Shown: positions 12,345 through 21,810 of the stretch, piece after piece | Position numbering within the stretch: the stretch's first letter is position 1 | Layout: the number at the start of each line of letters is the position of its first letter | NCBI GenBank assembly: GCA_010094045.1 | Contig: ML986645.1 | Location: forward strand, 130,446 to 194,445 | Source of the DNA: Lojkania enalia | Lineage: Eukaryota; Ascomycota; Dothideomycetes; Pleosporales | Length of the DNA stretch: 64,000 bases | Direction: 5' to 3' | Notes under the pieces: model-generated | Seen by the model: the letters and a program-made list of their open reading frames with translations, nothing else | Databases searched by the model: none | Told to the model about the DNA's origin: nothing | Translations under genes and position numbers: made by a program

Positions 12345-14480
12345 TTATATCAGATGCAATACCTCTCCCATGACTCTCTCCCTTCCAAAATCATGCGGGG
12401 TGTTGCCAGCCATCATACCGTGAATGTAGCATTCACCAACAAATTCCATGCGTGTTTCCGGCAAATGCTCTTCTGTGCTGACCTTCCGAACAACGAAGGG
12501 CACGTTGGCTCCATCGCAGACCGCAATAAGATCTCCTGTCTTGGTACTACGTGGTGCCACCCCAAGCAAACCCGTTTCGCTCACAAAGAAAGACCGCTCG
12601 TGGCATGTATAGAACAGTCGCTGCCCGAATCTTCCAGCGTGGCCCCACTCCGCGAGCTCGAAGAGTTCTCTCTGGGAGTTGTAGAATATTGTCTTGGGCA
12701 GCAACAAGGACATTTTCCCATCTCTTAGCTTCCAGTATGCTGCGAAGTCTGCAAGAAGCTCTGGGACATCTGTGACAGAGGTAATGATTGCTCTGTCAAA
12801 GTAAGTTCGACGAGAGCAGATCAGCGTCAAGATGAATGTCTCGAGTAACTCTTGATGCGCAATACGACTGGCTTTAATTCGCCTAGATACCATTTGCCAG
12901 AGAAGGTGAATGCCATCTGGTGCGTCCTCGACATGAAGAATGGCTGGCTTTGCTATGTTATTCACATTCTCTGTTTCTACTCTCAAATGATAAGGTCCCC
13001 ACTCCCGTTCGATACCAACTTGATCAACAATCTCGCCCGACAAACTTAGAGTTTTTGAATCTGATAAGGAAATATTGGGCTTGGATCTTCCCGAAGCATT
13101 GTAGTATCCTTCGCCTAAGAATCCCAGCGTGCGGCGTAGATTAATATGCTTGTCATATTCTGGAACCCATGAAGGCAGCCCGCGTTCCTTTCGAGTATCT
13201 GACTGCTCAAATACATCAACCGCTGACAAGACGATGAGGTTGTTCAACTTCCCAATCACGGCGCGAGTGAAGAGCATAAATGCTTCTGTTACATTTCTTG
13301 AGTAACTGGCCTGGAAGCCCGGATGGAGATCCGATTGGATTTGGCATTCGTCCGCCAAGCTGAATAGGGCAAACACCTGGTCTCTGGGATCTGTTGCTTG
13401 AATCTCAAGCCGGCGAAAGATCAGTTCTAGAATCTTTCCTCGCTTCGTGTTGGAACAGTATCTCCTTAAGTATGACCATATTTCCGGAAGAACATAATGG
13501 GATCCGGGCCTCATAGATGGATTACCCGACGGCAATTCCAGTCTTTTATCACGTTCTAGGTTAATAGGAAGTGGGCCTTGGTGCGCCGCGGCTCTCCATT
13601 CGAAGGAGATCAAGTTCTGGAAAGTTTGCCACCACAGACTATGTTCCCCGCAATGGACAACAACTTGCTCCCGATCTGCCAGACCAACTTCTTGGAGCAC
13701 CCATGCTCTCCTGAAGAATGGGCGTGCAAGAAGAGCTTGAATTCCCCACCTCACCTTGTAGAAGTCATCAGAATATATCTCCTCTTCAGTGAACGGAACT
13801 TCCCCTTTGGCTAATGGACGCAGGCGGCGACAATTGATTCCGGCAATCGTCATTGCCGGATCAACTTCGTGGGCCTTGGCTTCCATAGTGGTGATTAAAT
13901 CAGCAAAATCGAACACCGTCTTCGTTGTACCGTCAGCATCGCCCAGCCGAACTATCGTTTGTACCGCTTGTGCGTATATTTCGGCCATCAATCCTACTTG
14001 AGGACTGCGTTCATCGATGTCACTTTGATTAATACACAGCGCGTCGGCCCACATAACTGGTCGATTAAGCTTGCTCCTAAAAACTCGCAAAGCGGCTTCG
14101 AGATTGGCGTTGACTCGGAACTCCGTTTGAGTGGTAAGAAGGCCGTTATTCTCGCTTTCTGACTTCTCTGTATACATCACCTGGATCGCCTTCGTAATCT
14201 TAGGATCTCCCCAGTAATATGACAGACATCCGTAAAGCCTTGGTATATTTGGTTCCAGAAGTGAAGCGTTGAATACATGAACGACTACGTCTTTAGGGGA
14301 GTGAAGAGGCTCAGGCTCTAAATAGAGGATACGAATTTCCTTACGGGAGCTGTCTAGGGGTCTGTACCACCTATAGTCGTTGGCGATTACTAGAACATAT
14401 TCAGGGCCTGCAGTCTGTGTTTCACGACCTTTATATGGTCGAGGAGAGTTGTGAAGGATGGGATGCCATGGCCCATGCAT
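12345..14480 (-). CDS. HET-domain (heterokaryon incompatibility) protein
   Basis: An intronless 711-aa frame begins at an ATG at 14480. It carries the three typical HET blocks: YGCLSYYWGDP (about residue 82), a central VMWADALCINQSDIDERS, and QVGLMAEIYAQAVQTIVRLGD (about 140-240). HET proteins act in fungal allorecognition: incompatible pairings trigger cell death after hyphal fusion. The C-terminal two thirds have no domain I recognise, though phrases such as TDPRDQVFALFSLADE are common in this family. No NACHT, WD40 or ankyrin partner domain is fused. HET genes expand quickly in Pezizomycotina, so membership in the family is clear but the specificity is not. Confidence 0.93.
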   Translation of the reverse strand: MHGPWHPILHNSPRPYKGRETQTAGPEYVLVIANDYRWYRPLDSSRKEIRILYLEPEPLHSPKDVVVHVFNASLLEPNIPRLYGCLSYYWGDPKITKAIQVMYTEKSESENNGLLTTQTEFRVNANLEAALRVFRSKLNRPVMWADALCINQSDIDERSPQVGLMAEIYAQAVQTIVRLGDADGTTKTVFDFADLITTMEAKAHEVDPAMTIAGINCRRLRPLAKGEVPFTEEEIYSDDFYKVRWGIQALLARPFFRRAWVLQEVGLADREQVVVHCGEHSLWWQTFQNLISFEWRAAAHQGPLPINLERDKRLELPSGNPSMRPGSHYVLPEIWSYLRRYCSNTKRGKILELIFRRLEIQATDPRDQVFALFSLADECQIQSDLHPGFQASYSRNVTEAFMLFTRAVIGKLNNLIVLSAVDVFEQSDTRKERGLPSWVPEYDKHINLRRTLGFLGEGYYNASGRSKPNISLSDSKTLSLSGEIVDQVGIEREWGPYHLRVETENVNNIAKPAILHVEDAPDGIHLLWQMVSRRIKASRIAHQELLETFILTLICSRRTYFDRAIITSVTDVPELLADFAAYWKLRDGKMSLLLPKTIFYNSQRELFELAEWGHAGRFGQRLFYTCHERSFFVSETGLLGVAPRSTKTGDLIAVCDGANVPFVVRKVSTEEHLPETRMEFVGECYIHGMMAGNTPHDFGRERVMGEVLHLI

Positions 14481-15089
14481 TTTGTTCCTGGCAATAAGTC
14501 AGTTTGCTTAGGTCTGCAACAGACACTAGCGGCCCACTGATTGAAAGCAACACGACAGTACGAGCTGCACGAGCCTGTTTACAAAGGCCCTTAACGGCTA
14601 TTTGCCGACTTTAGGATGTAAAGCTGACACTTTGTTATCATAAAAATCGATCATCAATTTCAACTACTCGACATTGAAGGTTAATCAGCTAATACCTAAG
14701 CAGGTACTACGGCTGAATAGGAAGGAAAGCAAGTGAATGAGGTATCTTAGCTACTGCTAAGGGCTGTAGGGGTACATCGTCGGCACAGATGGCCTAGTCT
14801 ATAAGATCTAGCGTTCTATATCAGAAATTATGATTGAGATGTGGCTTGGAAAAAGAAGAGAAAAGAAGAGAAGTCGATCAAGGAAAGGAGGCCACAGACA
14901 CTAATCTATTTGGGATTAGCCTGCCTCTTGTGTATGCGACTTTCAGCTTCAGCCTTCAGCCTTCAGCCTTCAGCCTTCAATCTGCCCCTCCTTTGATAGC
15001 GACCCATTGGCCTCTTTCGAACGTCGGAGCGGAAGCATCACAGCACTTAGCAGCTGGTCTTTGAGATCTTCTCGTTTTGGCAATCCACC
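14481..15089. promoter_or_regulatory. divergent promoter region, HET gene / first 2EXR-like gene
   Basis: About 600 bp separate the two divergent start codons. The only structure seen is the heptamer repeat listed separately. Confidence 0.5.
14948..14979. repeat. TTCAGCC heptamer tandem repeat (about 4.6 copies)
   Basis: Four perfect seven-base units and a partial fifth lie about 110 bp before the start of the first 2EXR-like gene. Confidence 0.95.
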
Positions 15090-15950
15090 ATGGAACCGGC
15101 ATTTCGCTTCCTCGATTTGCCAAGGGAGTTGCGCCTGATGGTCTATGAATTTCTGCCTGTCCAGAGCAAACGCGTTACGTTCGTCAAAAATGTCCGGCAT
15201 TATACTCCGTCAAACGTCCTTCAATCTCCATCTACGTTTAGTTTAATGAACTTCTCCCGCCCAACCGGCATTCTCGGCACCTGCCGATTCCTCCGCGAAG
15301 AAGCGCTGCCCACTATAGCAGCCAAGCTCCTAGGCCAACGTTTTTCCCCACGATATCTGCGTGTACCACGAATAGAGGCTGATTCAGAGACTTTGCGGGA
15401 CCTAAGTGGCATTATCGCAGCGATCTACGATTGGTACGCCGCCTTAAAGAGCGATTCGCGTGCCGATTTTGACGGTTGGCTGAGAATGAGCCGGTATGAC
15501 TTTGAGGCTCTCTTGGCTAGCTTAGGATATAATCCTAGAAGCATGTCTTCCAAGGACGGCGTCCGTGTGGTCCATGAATTTGTCAGAAAATCAGGTCTGG
15601 CAGGCTTGGCTCAAGCAGCTCTGAGAGAAGCTTATAGCGACGTCTTCGCAATTTCTGTTGCATTAGCTAGCCGTCCCTCGGACGATGTTTGGAACTTTGA
15701 ACGGAACGTAAGACTCTTTGTATCATCGGTGAAGCGTCTAGGAGATCAAGAAAAGCTTTTCGTGGGAATGAAATCTATACACAATGAAGGGGTGGACAGA
15801 ATGCATAGTCATCTCTGGAGTACTGTTTTTTCTAGATTAAAAGGAATTCATGGAAATTCGAGGGCTCAGGTCATTGTTGAGATGACCGGCCCTTTGTCTG
15901 TTGAAATTGGGGAGTATCTAGTCTTATGGCAAGACAATGAGTGGCTTTAA
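15090..15950 (+). CDS. F-box/2EXR-like hypothetical protein, copy A
   Basis: A 286-aa single-exon frame with an ATG in good context (ccaccATGG). Near the N-terminus lies FRFLDLPRELRLMVYEFLP, the signature found at the start of the large fungal F-box-like/2EXR group. No leucine-rich or WD repeats follow, and I recognise nothing in the remaining 240 residues. The protein ends NEWL. A related gene with the same N-terminal signature lies 420 bp downstream on the same strand, so this is probably a tandem family pair. The function of such proteins is mostly unknown; adaptor roles in ubiquitin ligases are assumed from the F-box resemblance only. Confidence 0.75.
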   Translation: MEPAFRFLDLPRELRLMVYEFLPVQSKRVTFVKNVRHYTPSNVLQSPSTFSLMNFSRPTGILGTCRFLREEALPTIAAKLLGQRFSPRYLRVPRIEADSETLRDLSGIIAAIYDWYAALKSDSRADFDGWLRMSRYDFEALLASLGYNPRSMSSKDGVRVVHEFVRKSGLAGLAQAALREAYSDVFAISVALASRPSDDVWNFERNVRLFVSSVKRLGDQEKLFVGMKSIHNEGVDRMHSHLWSTVFSRLKGIHGNSRAQVIVEMTGPLSVEIGEYLVLWQDNEWL

Positions 15951-16371
15951 GGTGAAGTCCATTTGTCGTTAGCGGGTGCGCAAGCTACACCTCCGAAATT
16001 TTCATTGCTATCTTTAACATGTCTAAAGATTTTTCACTCTTGCTGACCGCGTCACATGTATGCAAAGCTATCCAAATTCGTGTTTCGTTATTGGGGATTG
16101 TGATCGCCAAGACCTGGCTTTCTACGGTCGAATTTCTTACTAGAAAGGCGAACCGAGGTGCGGTGTATTCGCTGAGTTGTAGTCCCACGGTACCTTCCCA
16201 CTTTGAGAAATTGTTTAAGAACCGTAACGTCCTGGAGGCGAGCATCAGTCGAGTATCGAATCCTATCTCTTGACAAGCCTACTCTGAGGATACCAATACC
16301 CGAACGAGTTCAACATTGCAACTGACAATACGTCAGGGAGAGGGCTTTTACTAAACTTGTGCATAATTTTA

Positions 16372-17256
16372 ATGACACCGAGTAGGGAGATGGGGTCGGC
16401 CACGCCTCCAACTACCACCTGGTCCCCAGAGTTTCAACCATTTCGATTTCTAGATCTTCCCAAAGAGCTCCGACTCATGGTGTATGGGTTTTTACCCATT
16501 ACAACAATCCATCGCACAATCAACACATCTAACAAAGAGTATGAACTCGAGCATGGGAGTCAATCAATCACACTTGTGATCGAGCGCGTCCCTCTTCAAG
16601 TCCTCGTAGTTTGTCGCTTAATCCACGAAGAAGCCTCATCAATACTATTACCAAGGATCGCAAGTATATCTACCCCTCGAATCCTCACTCACACCTGTTA
16701 CCACGGTTTGCTTTGTTGCGCCAATAAAATCATTCTGATGCTCTTTAGATGGGCAGTGGAGACTAGACTTATTGACAAGCCTGATTTTCGCGCCTGGGAG
16801 CTAGCACAAGAGGATATCAAACCCCTAAAAGTCTCCGAACAAGAATATCAGGCTATTTTGAGTTTCGTATGGAATGCTGCAGGGCGAGTACGCTTTCAAG
16901 CGGATAGCAAGGGAATAACGAAGTCAATCCGACTTCTCCATCGAGCCTTCCCTCCAACTTGCCATAATGGCGAAATGGTACAAGAAAGAACGTTATGTAC
17001 TGTACTTACAGGGAGTTGCCATCATATGGCAGACAAAGGAATTAAACTTCGTCTTCGGGTCTCGGGTCAGAGCCAATTTTCCCCTCCAAGTTTTTTATCG
17101 ACCGAGCGAGTAAAAGGAAAGCTTCTCTCTTACACCTATCACTACGCACCTGATCATGATAGAAGTCTCCATATCGTTGAGATTCCGAACAATCACACGT
17201 CCTCTGTTTCCAAAGATTGGTCGAGCGGAACAGACGAGGGTGAATGGTTGCTTTGA
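16372..17256 (+). CDS. F-box/2EXR-like hypothetical protein, copy B
   Basis: A 294-aa frame. I start it at the first ATG (16372); a second in-frame ATG lies at 16390. The N-terminal FRFLDLPKELRLMVYGFLP is nearly identical to that of the upstream gene, and both proteins end in a similar tail (DEGEWLL here). The middle parts have diverged strongly, apart from a shared pattern of a second conserved block (CRLIHEEAS here, CRFLREEAL upstream). This fits an old tandem duplication or two members of a large family side by side. No catalytic motif is visible. Coding-like fragments continue downstream to about 18.1 kb and might be decayed relatives. Confidence 0.72.
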   Translation: MTPSREMGSATPPTTTWSPEFQPFRFLDLPKELRLMVYGFLPITTIHRTINTSNKEYELEHGSQSITLVIERVPLQVLVVCRLIHEEASSILLPRIASISTPRILTHTCYHGLLCCANKIILMLFRWAVETRLIDKPDFRAWELAQEDIKPLKVSEQEYQAILSFVWNAAGRVRFQADSKGITKSIRLLHRAFPPTCHNGEMVQERTLCTVLTGSCHHMADKGIKLRLRVSGQSQFSPPSFLSTERVKGKLLSYTYHYAPDHDRSLHIVEIPNNHTSSVSKDWSSGTDEGEWLL

Positions 17257-17307
17257 AGGGGTTCATGCCTGCGAGTAGAGAATGGAGAGGAAGCGACACT
17301 TGACAAA

Positions 17308-18138
17308 ATGCATGAAAGCGTCAAATATGACAGACACCAAGCTTCTCGATTCCGTTGCCGAAGTTCAGGATTTAGGTATGGACGCGCGTTCGATAAATTT
17401 AACATATCGCCGGAGTTTTGTACGGACCAAAACGTAGAGAACGCAGAGGTAGCGGTTCTAATAACTATCGACAACTTTAAGTGGAAAGATCTGAGCTTTG
17501 GGGTGGCGGAACCCAAGAAATTGTAGAGGAAGTTTCACTGCTATTTCACACGCAAATTTGAGGTTCAACCACAACGAACGCTCTATAATGAATTTTACAA
17601 TCTAGCCGCCCCAGCAAGAAATTTTCACTAACTCTTAGCAAATCCTCTGCACATGAGATTAACAAGCACTTCAGGAGCACATCGAATGTGTAAAAAAATA
17701 TACCGGCACAACGAATCATGGGAGTTTGTTTTCGATGAAGGCTTCCCTGTACACGACTCCTTAAGAACGACACGATATGGTATTGAAATAGGCATCTCGA
17801 GCCGTTCTAATCAAATTGGTTAGGCATGATAGAGCATGGGTAGTTGATGAGTTACCAGTCAGTGGAATAATGATCAATAAAATGCTTCCTTTCATGTCAT
17901 ATTCCCAAGTTAAACCTTCAGCTTGGACGTTATAATCCATAGAAGTGATGAAGTACCAATAGCATTAGGAGACTACCATATATCATTACGGCGGCCCATA
18001 GAAATTCTAGAAGAACTTTCTCGTAATCATCGAGAGAGAAGGGTGTTATGCAATGTAAGCACGTTTACATCACGCATACAAGAGTTCGTCCGTGTTCTTA
18101 GCAGGTATTGTGAGAGCTACCCTAAGAATATACCCTAA
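17308..18138 (+). pseudogene. coding-like fragments, possible decayed or multi-exon gene
   Basis: Three open frames on the plus strand read like protein but do not join cleanly. Piece one (17308-17526) holds AEVAVLITIDNFKWKDLSFG. Piece two (17653-17823) holds RHNESWEFVFDEGFPVHDSL. Piece three (about 17914-18138) holds ISLRRPIEILEELSRNHRER. Piece three has no ATG at its start and opens just after a TAA. I could not find donor/acceptor pairs that link all three in frame. They could be exons of a real gene with splices I missed, or relics of a gene related to the 2EXR-like copies upstream. No family is recognised. Confidence 0.3.
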
Positions 18139-18331
18139 ATCATGCAGTTATATCTTATCATTAATCTAATAACAGTGAGAAGATTTTCTCCACTAATTCG
18201 CATGCACCAGACATTCTAATTTATATACGAACACCTAGCCATAGCCCGCTTGCCGTGAGCTTGACAAGATGAAAGAGTGGAGCATCTACATAATTAAGAG
18301 ATTCCAAGCACTGTAGAGCGTGCTCAAGCCC

Positions 18332-18784
18332 TTAAGCGGTATTTTTCTTGGCTTCATCCCGTTTGTAGGAACCATAGTCACCGTACGCGCCATAACCACC
18401 AGCAGGTGGCGGCGGATTCTCAACAGGGGGAGTTGGGACATTGGAATAGTCGCCTGATTTACTATGAGCCAAGGTTTCAATCATATTATAGACGGGGAGA
18501 GGAGGGTATACCGTAGCTTCCATATCCACCGGCAGGAGGTGGGGGGTTCCCGACAGGAGGAGTTGGGACATCTGCGTAATCGCCTAGACTAATATGTTAG
18601 CCCATTCCATACCGTGATGGGAATGAATTGGAAATAGTATATAGTCAAAGGAGTTCGAGAGGGAGCTAGTGTACTACTCAGAGTACACTGGACAGGGCTT
18701 ACCGTAGTCATCATACGAGCCCTGCGCGATTGGGGCAGCAATAGCTGCTGTCACAGAGGCAAGTAGGGCAATAGGGATCTTCAT
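18332..18784 (-). CDS. small secreted Pro/Gly/Tyr-rich protein with duplicated exon
   Basis: Three exons (18784-18703, 18583-18512, 18453-18332) join to 91 aa. Exon 1 encodes a clear signal peptide, MKIPIALLASVTAAIAAPIA, then QGSYDDY. Exon 2 is 72 nt and encodes GDYADVPTPPVGNPPPPAG plus GYGSY. Exon 3 begins with a second copy, GDYSNVPTPPVENPPPPAG plus GYGAY, then a short charged tail. Both introns (119 and 58 bp) are in phase 1, so exon 2 is a unit that can be duplicated without breaking the frame. The 72-nt copies align without gaps. The protein is probably secreted to the wall or outside the cell. It has no cysteines in the mature part, so it is not a typical cysteine-rich effector. The family is not recognised. 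Confidence 0.75.
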
Positions 18785-19901
18785 TGCTTTCTGTATAAAT
18801 GGTAAAATATACAAAATTATAAGGCAAGTTGGAAAGTCAAAAGGTTCCTGAAGTGCGGATTGTGAGACAGCTAAGTACTTGTAGCTGAGCGATGTTCGTA
18901 AAGCCAGATATGGCAATTAGCTCTCTCTGAACTGGTTTAATTCTTCAAGCCATTTGCATGTTCCTCCGCTAGTGGTTGATGCTATGGGATCTAGATTTGC
19001 GGAAGATCAGGGGTGCCTTGCCGAGTATACAGTCCAAGGTCTGCGCAATGATGGGCTTCAATACCCACAATCCGGACATAGAAATGAACGATTGGCAGGA
19101 AAGATGATTCGAAAGAGGGCGAGCTTATTATAGAATAGGTGCTGCTACACTGGCTTGCGCGTTGTATTTGTATTTATACTACAATCAATCCTTCCTCACA
19201 TTTACTGCTGGCAGAATAGCGAAGGCGGACGCATAATATGGGGTGAACTTTCACCCGCTACGTTTTCCCCGGCCAGTCCCTCGTAGTCCAAAGCGTCCTT
19301 GATTTGGCTAGTCGTTGACAGCTGAGAGTGTCTCATTAGCTAGTCATTGACTAGCCATCAAAACCGTAATACTCGGCCACGGGATGTGTAGGTCAAAAGG
19401 AACTGTACTATCCTCGCTCAATCTTAGTGCAACATGGCTCTGGTATCTACTCCATACACAGTGGGATCTAGTAATGGGTATTTTTCAGACTATCCGTAAA
19501 GTCAGTGAACGTGAAAGTGTCATCTTTTCACAATTTAACGTTACCATGTTTAGGATTACCCGAGATGCTTCAATATCCTTCCCCCCTTCTTAGCTAGCCA
19601 TGGCACCCACTTAAACCTTCAATAACCATTCTTACCATAGAAGTTATTAGCTCTGCACTCTAAAGCTGGTAAAAAGCCGTTTGAAAGTGACTCAGAATCC
19701 AATCAACGTGCTTCAAGACCGCCCATTGGATCGTTTAAAAGTGAGCAAATTAATAAGCGCCTTAGACTCCGACCATCAGTATTCCGAACCACATCATATT
19801 CTCGGAATAAACACCTCGAAAAAATATGAATAAAATATGACCAACAGTTCAACATTAACACCACCAACGAAGGTCCGCGGAATCTAGAAATCTAAGGGAA
19901 A
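18785..19901. promoter_or_regulatory. divergent promoter region, secreted protein / ACC-synthase-like gene
   Basis: About 1.1 kb of non-coding sequence between two divergent genes. No ORF with protein character and no distinctive element stands out. Confidence 0.5.
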
Positions 19902-21410
19902 ATGTTATCAAGACGCGGCCAATTGAACGCTGACCAACTCGATATACCATGGAGATTTGCACACAGCACAACATATGATCGAGATTCGAACCCAGAGGGT
20001 CTTATATCCTTCGCCACGGCTGAAAATGTATTTTATGTCTCTGATCGCATATGGCTGTATCTAATCTAGTAGATTCTGATCCAAAAAGAGCTCGAAGATT
20101 TCGCAAACTCAAGAGTACGTACCACATTAACTAGTTTCAACATCCTACCTAATGGGAGAAAAAAAAAAGGGACATTAACGATAGATAGGTGCATTTCCCC
20201 GGCGCCTCATTCGGTTACGGATACAGCACCGCAGGCGGCGGACCCAAATTCCCTTCTGTCCTCGCAAACCATGTAAACAATTACTTCAACCCGTACACAC
20301 CCATAACCGGCAGTGATATCAAAATCACATCAGCGGCCACCGCTCTACATGAAATTCTCGGTTTCGCCTTAGCGGACCCGGGCCAAGGTATTCTGACCAG
20401 CCGTCCCGTATACGGACGCTTCGAGCTCGATTTCGGAAACAAGGCCGGGCTGAAAATGGTATATGCTGATACATATGCTGAATCGTGTTTCGAAACCGGT
20501 GTCGTTGACAAGCTTGAGGAGGCGCTCATTCGTAGCCATACCGAAGACGTAGAAATAAAGGCGTTGCTGATCGTAAACCCCAACAACCCCCTCGGTAACC
20601 TTCTAAAATTATCTTTTCATGTAACTTGAGATAGAAATAGTTGACTGACACGTCTGCAGGACGCTGCTACCCCAAACCAACCCTCATCGCACTCATGAAA
20701 TTCTGTCAGAAACACCAGATACATTTTATCTCTGATGAGGTATACGGCCTCTCTGTCTTTGACACCGACGAACCGAATGCCATCCCTTTTACCTCTGCAC
20801 TCTCAATCGATCCCTCTGGAATCCTCGACCAAAACCTCCTCCACGTAACCTACGCACTGAGCAAAGACTTTGGAGCCCCAGGTCTGCGCCTCGGCGCACT
20901 CATCACCAAAAATGAGCAGTTGAAGAAATCACTACTGGGAATTATTAGGTTTCATAGTCCGTCAGGTGCGTCAATTGCAATTGCGACAGCGATGTTAACA
21001 GATGGGGAGTGGTGTAGGTCGTTTCTTTCGAAATCGCGTCAATGTATTGCGGATGCATATAAATTTACTACTAGCCGTCTTCGCCGGATGGGAGTACGAT
21101 ACTTGGAAGGTGGGAATGCAGGCTTCTTCGTTTATATCGACCTTTCATCATATCTTCCTCTAGAAAGTGAGGGGCTGAGTGATAGAGAAAGGGAATTTAA
21201 ACTTGCGCAAGAGCTGGTGGATGCTGGGATATTTCTGCACCCAGGTGAGGAGCATGGACTGAAGTTGGGATGGTTCCGAATGGTGTACACTGCGGTGGAG
21301 CGACAGGTGCTAGAGGAAGGGTTGAGGAGGTAAGCTGGGCATCTACGAACCTGGATGCAAATACTGACGTTTGAAAAAACAGGATTGAAAAGTTTGTAAA
21401 GAGGAAATAA
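19902..21410 (+). CDS. ACC-synthase-like fold-type I PLP aminotransferase
   Basis: Five exons (19902-20027, 20073-20114, 20189-20594, 20660-21329, 21383-21410) give 424 codons (423 aa). The protein has the class I/II aminotransferase order: FPGASFGYGYSTAGG, IVNPNNPLGRCYPKPTL, HFISDEVYGLSVFD, the PLP-lysine motif YALSKDFGAPGLRLGAL (Lys260) and LGWFRMVYTAVE near the C-terminus. The SKDFG..GLR form and the FISDE(V/I)Y block are those of the 1-aminocyclopropane-1-carboxylate synthase-like group, in which fungal members are often found near secondary-metabolism or accessory genes. Actual ACC synthesis cannot be inferred; many fungal members act as aminotransferases or on other substrates. Length is normal and all active-site blocks are intact. 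The second exon is only 42 nt and the last 28 nt. Confidence 0.9.
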
Positions 21411-21810
21411 TGAGATTTTCGTGAGCGCAACTTAGATGAAGTGCAAATTTAGAGTTGCAATAAGATTGGATCAATTTATCTAGCTATCTAGGCTAGGATA
21501 AAAGGCTAGGTTAAGGCATGGAGCCGGCAAATGGATCGTGGGCCTTTATGATCTTACCTGACTCCTTCTATTCGGATAACCCTGCGCTTTTATCATATGG
21601 TCCCGGATAGATGAATATCAAGGTTGACCCCCAAACTCAAAGAAGTTAAACCAAACACCAAGTGAAGAAATGCTTCGCTTGGAGTGCCGCATCAGAACGC
21701 ATACTATGCTCCAAGACTCAAACCAGATTGCTCTGTATATATCATGCCGCTTGCAACCTAATACTCTTGCCGGAGTGGAGCGTCTTAGCACACTGACTCT
21801 CACTCTTTCT
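21411..21810. other. convergent 3' spacer, no gene
   Basis: This 400-bp spacer lies between the ends of two convergent genes. Its open frames are shadows or chance. Confidence 0.5.

Noticed and set aside
18674..18916. An 80-aa ORF starting upstream of the secreted protein's signal peptide
   Set aside because: The extra N-terminal residues are not protein-like. Starting at the ATG at 18784 gives a clean signal peptide, and the frame end at 18674 is intronic.
19975..20005. A stretch resembling a tRNA B box (GATTCGAACCC) in the first exon of the ACC-synthase-like gene
   Set aside because: It encodes conserved protein text (RDSNPEG), and no matching A box, acceptor stem or anticodon arm surrounds it.
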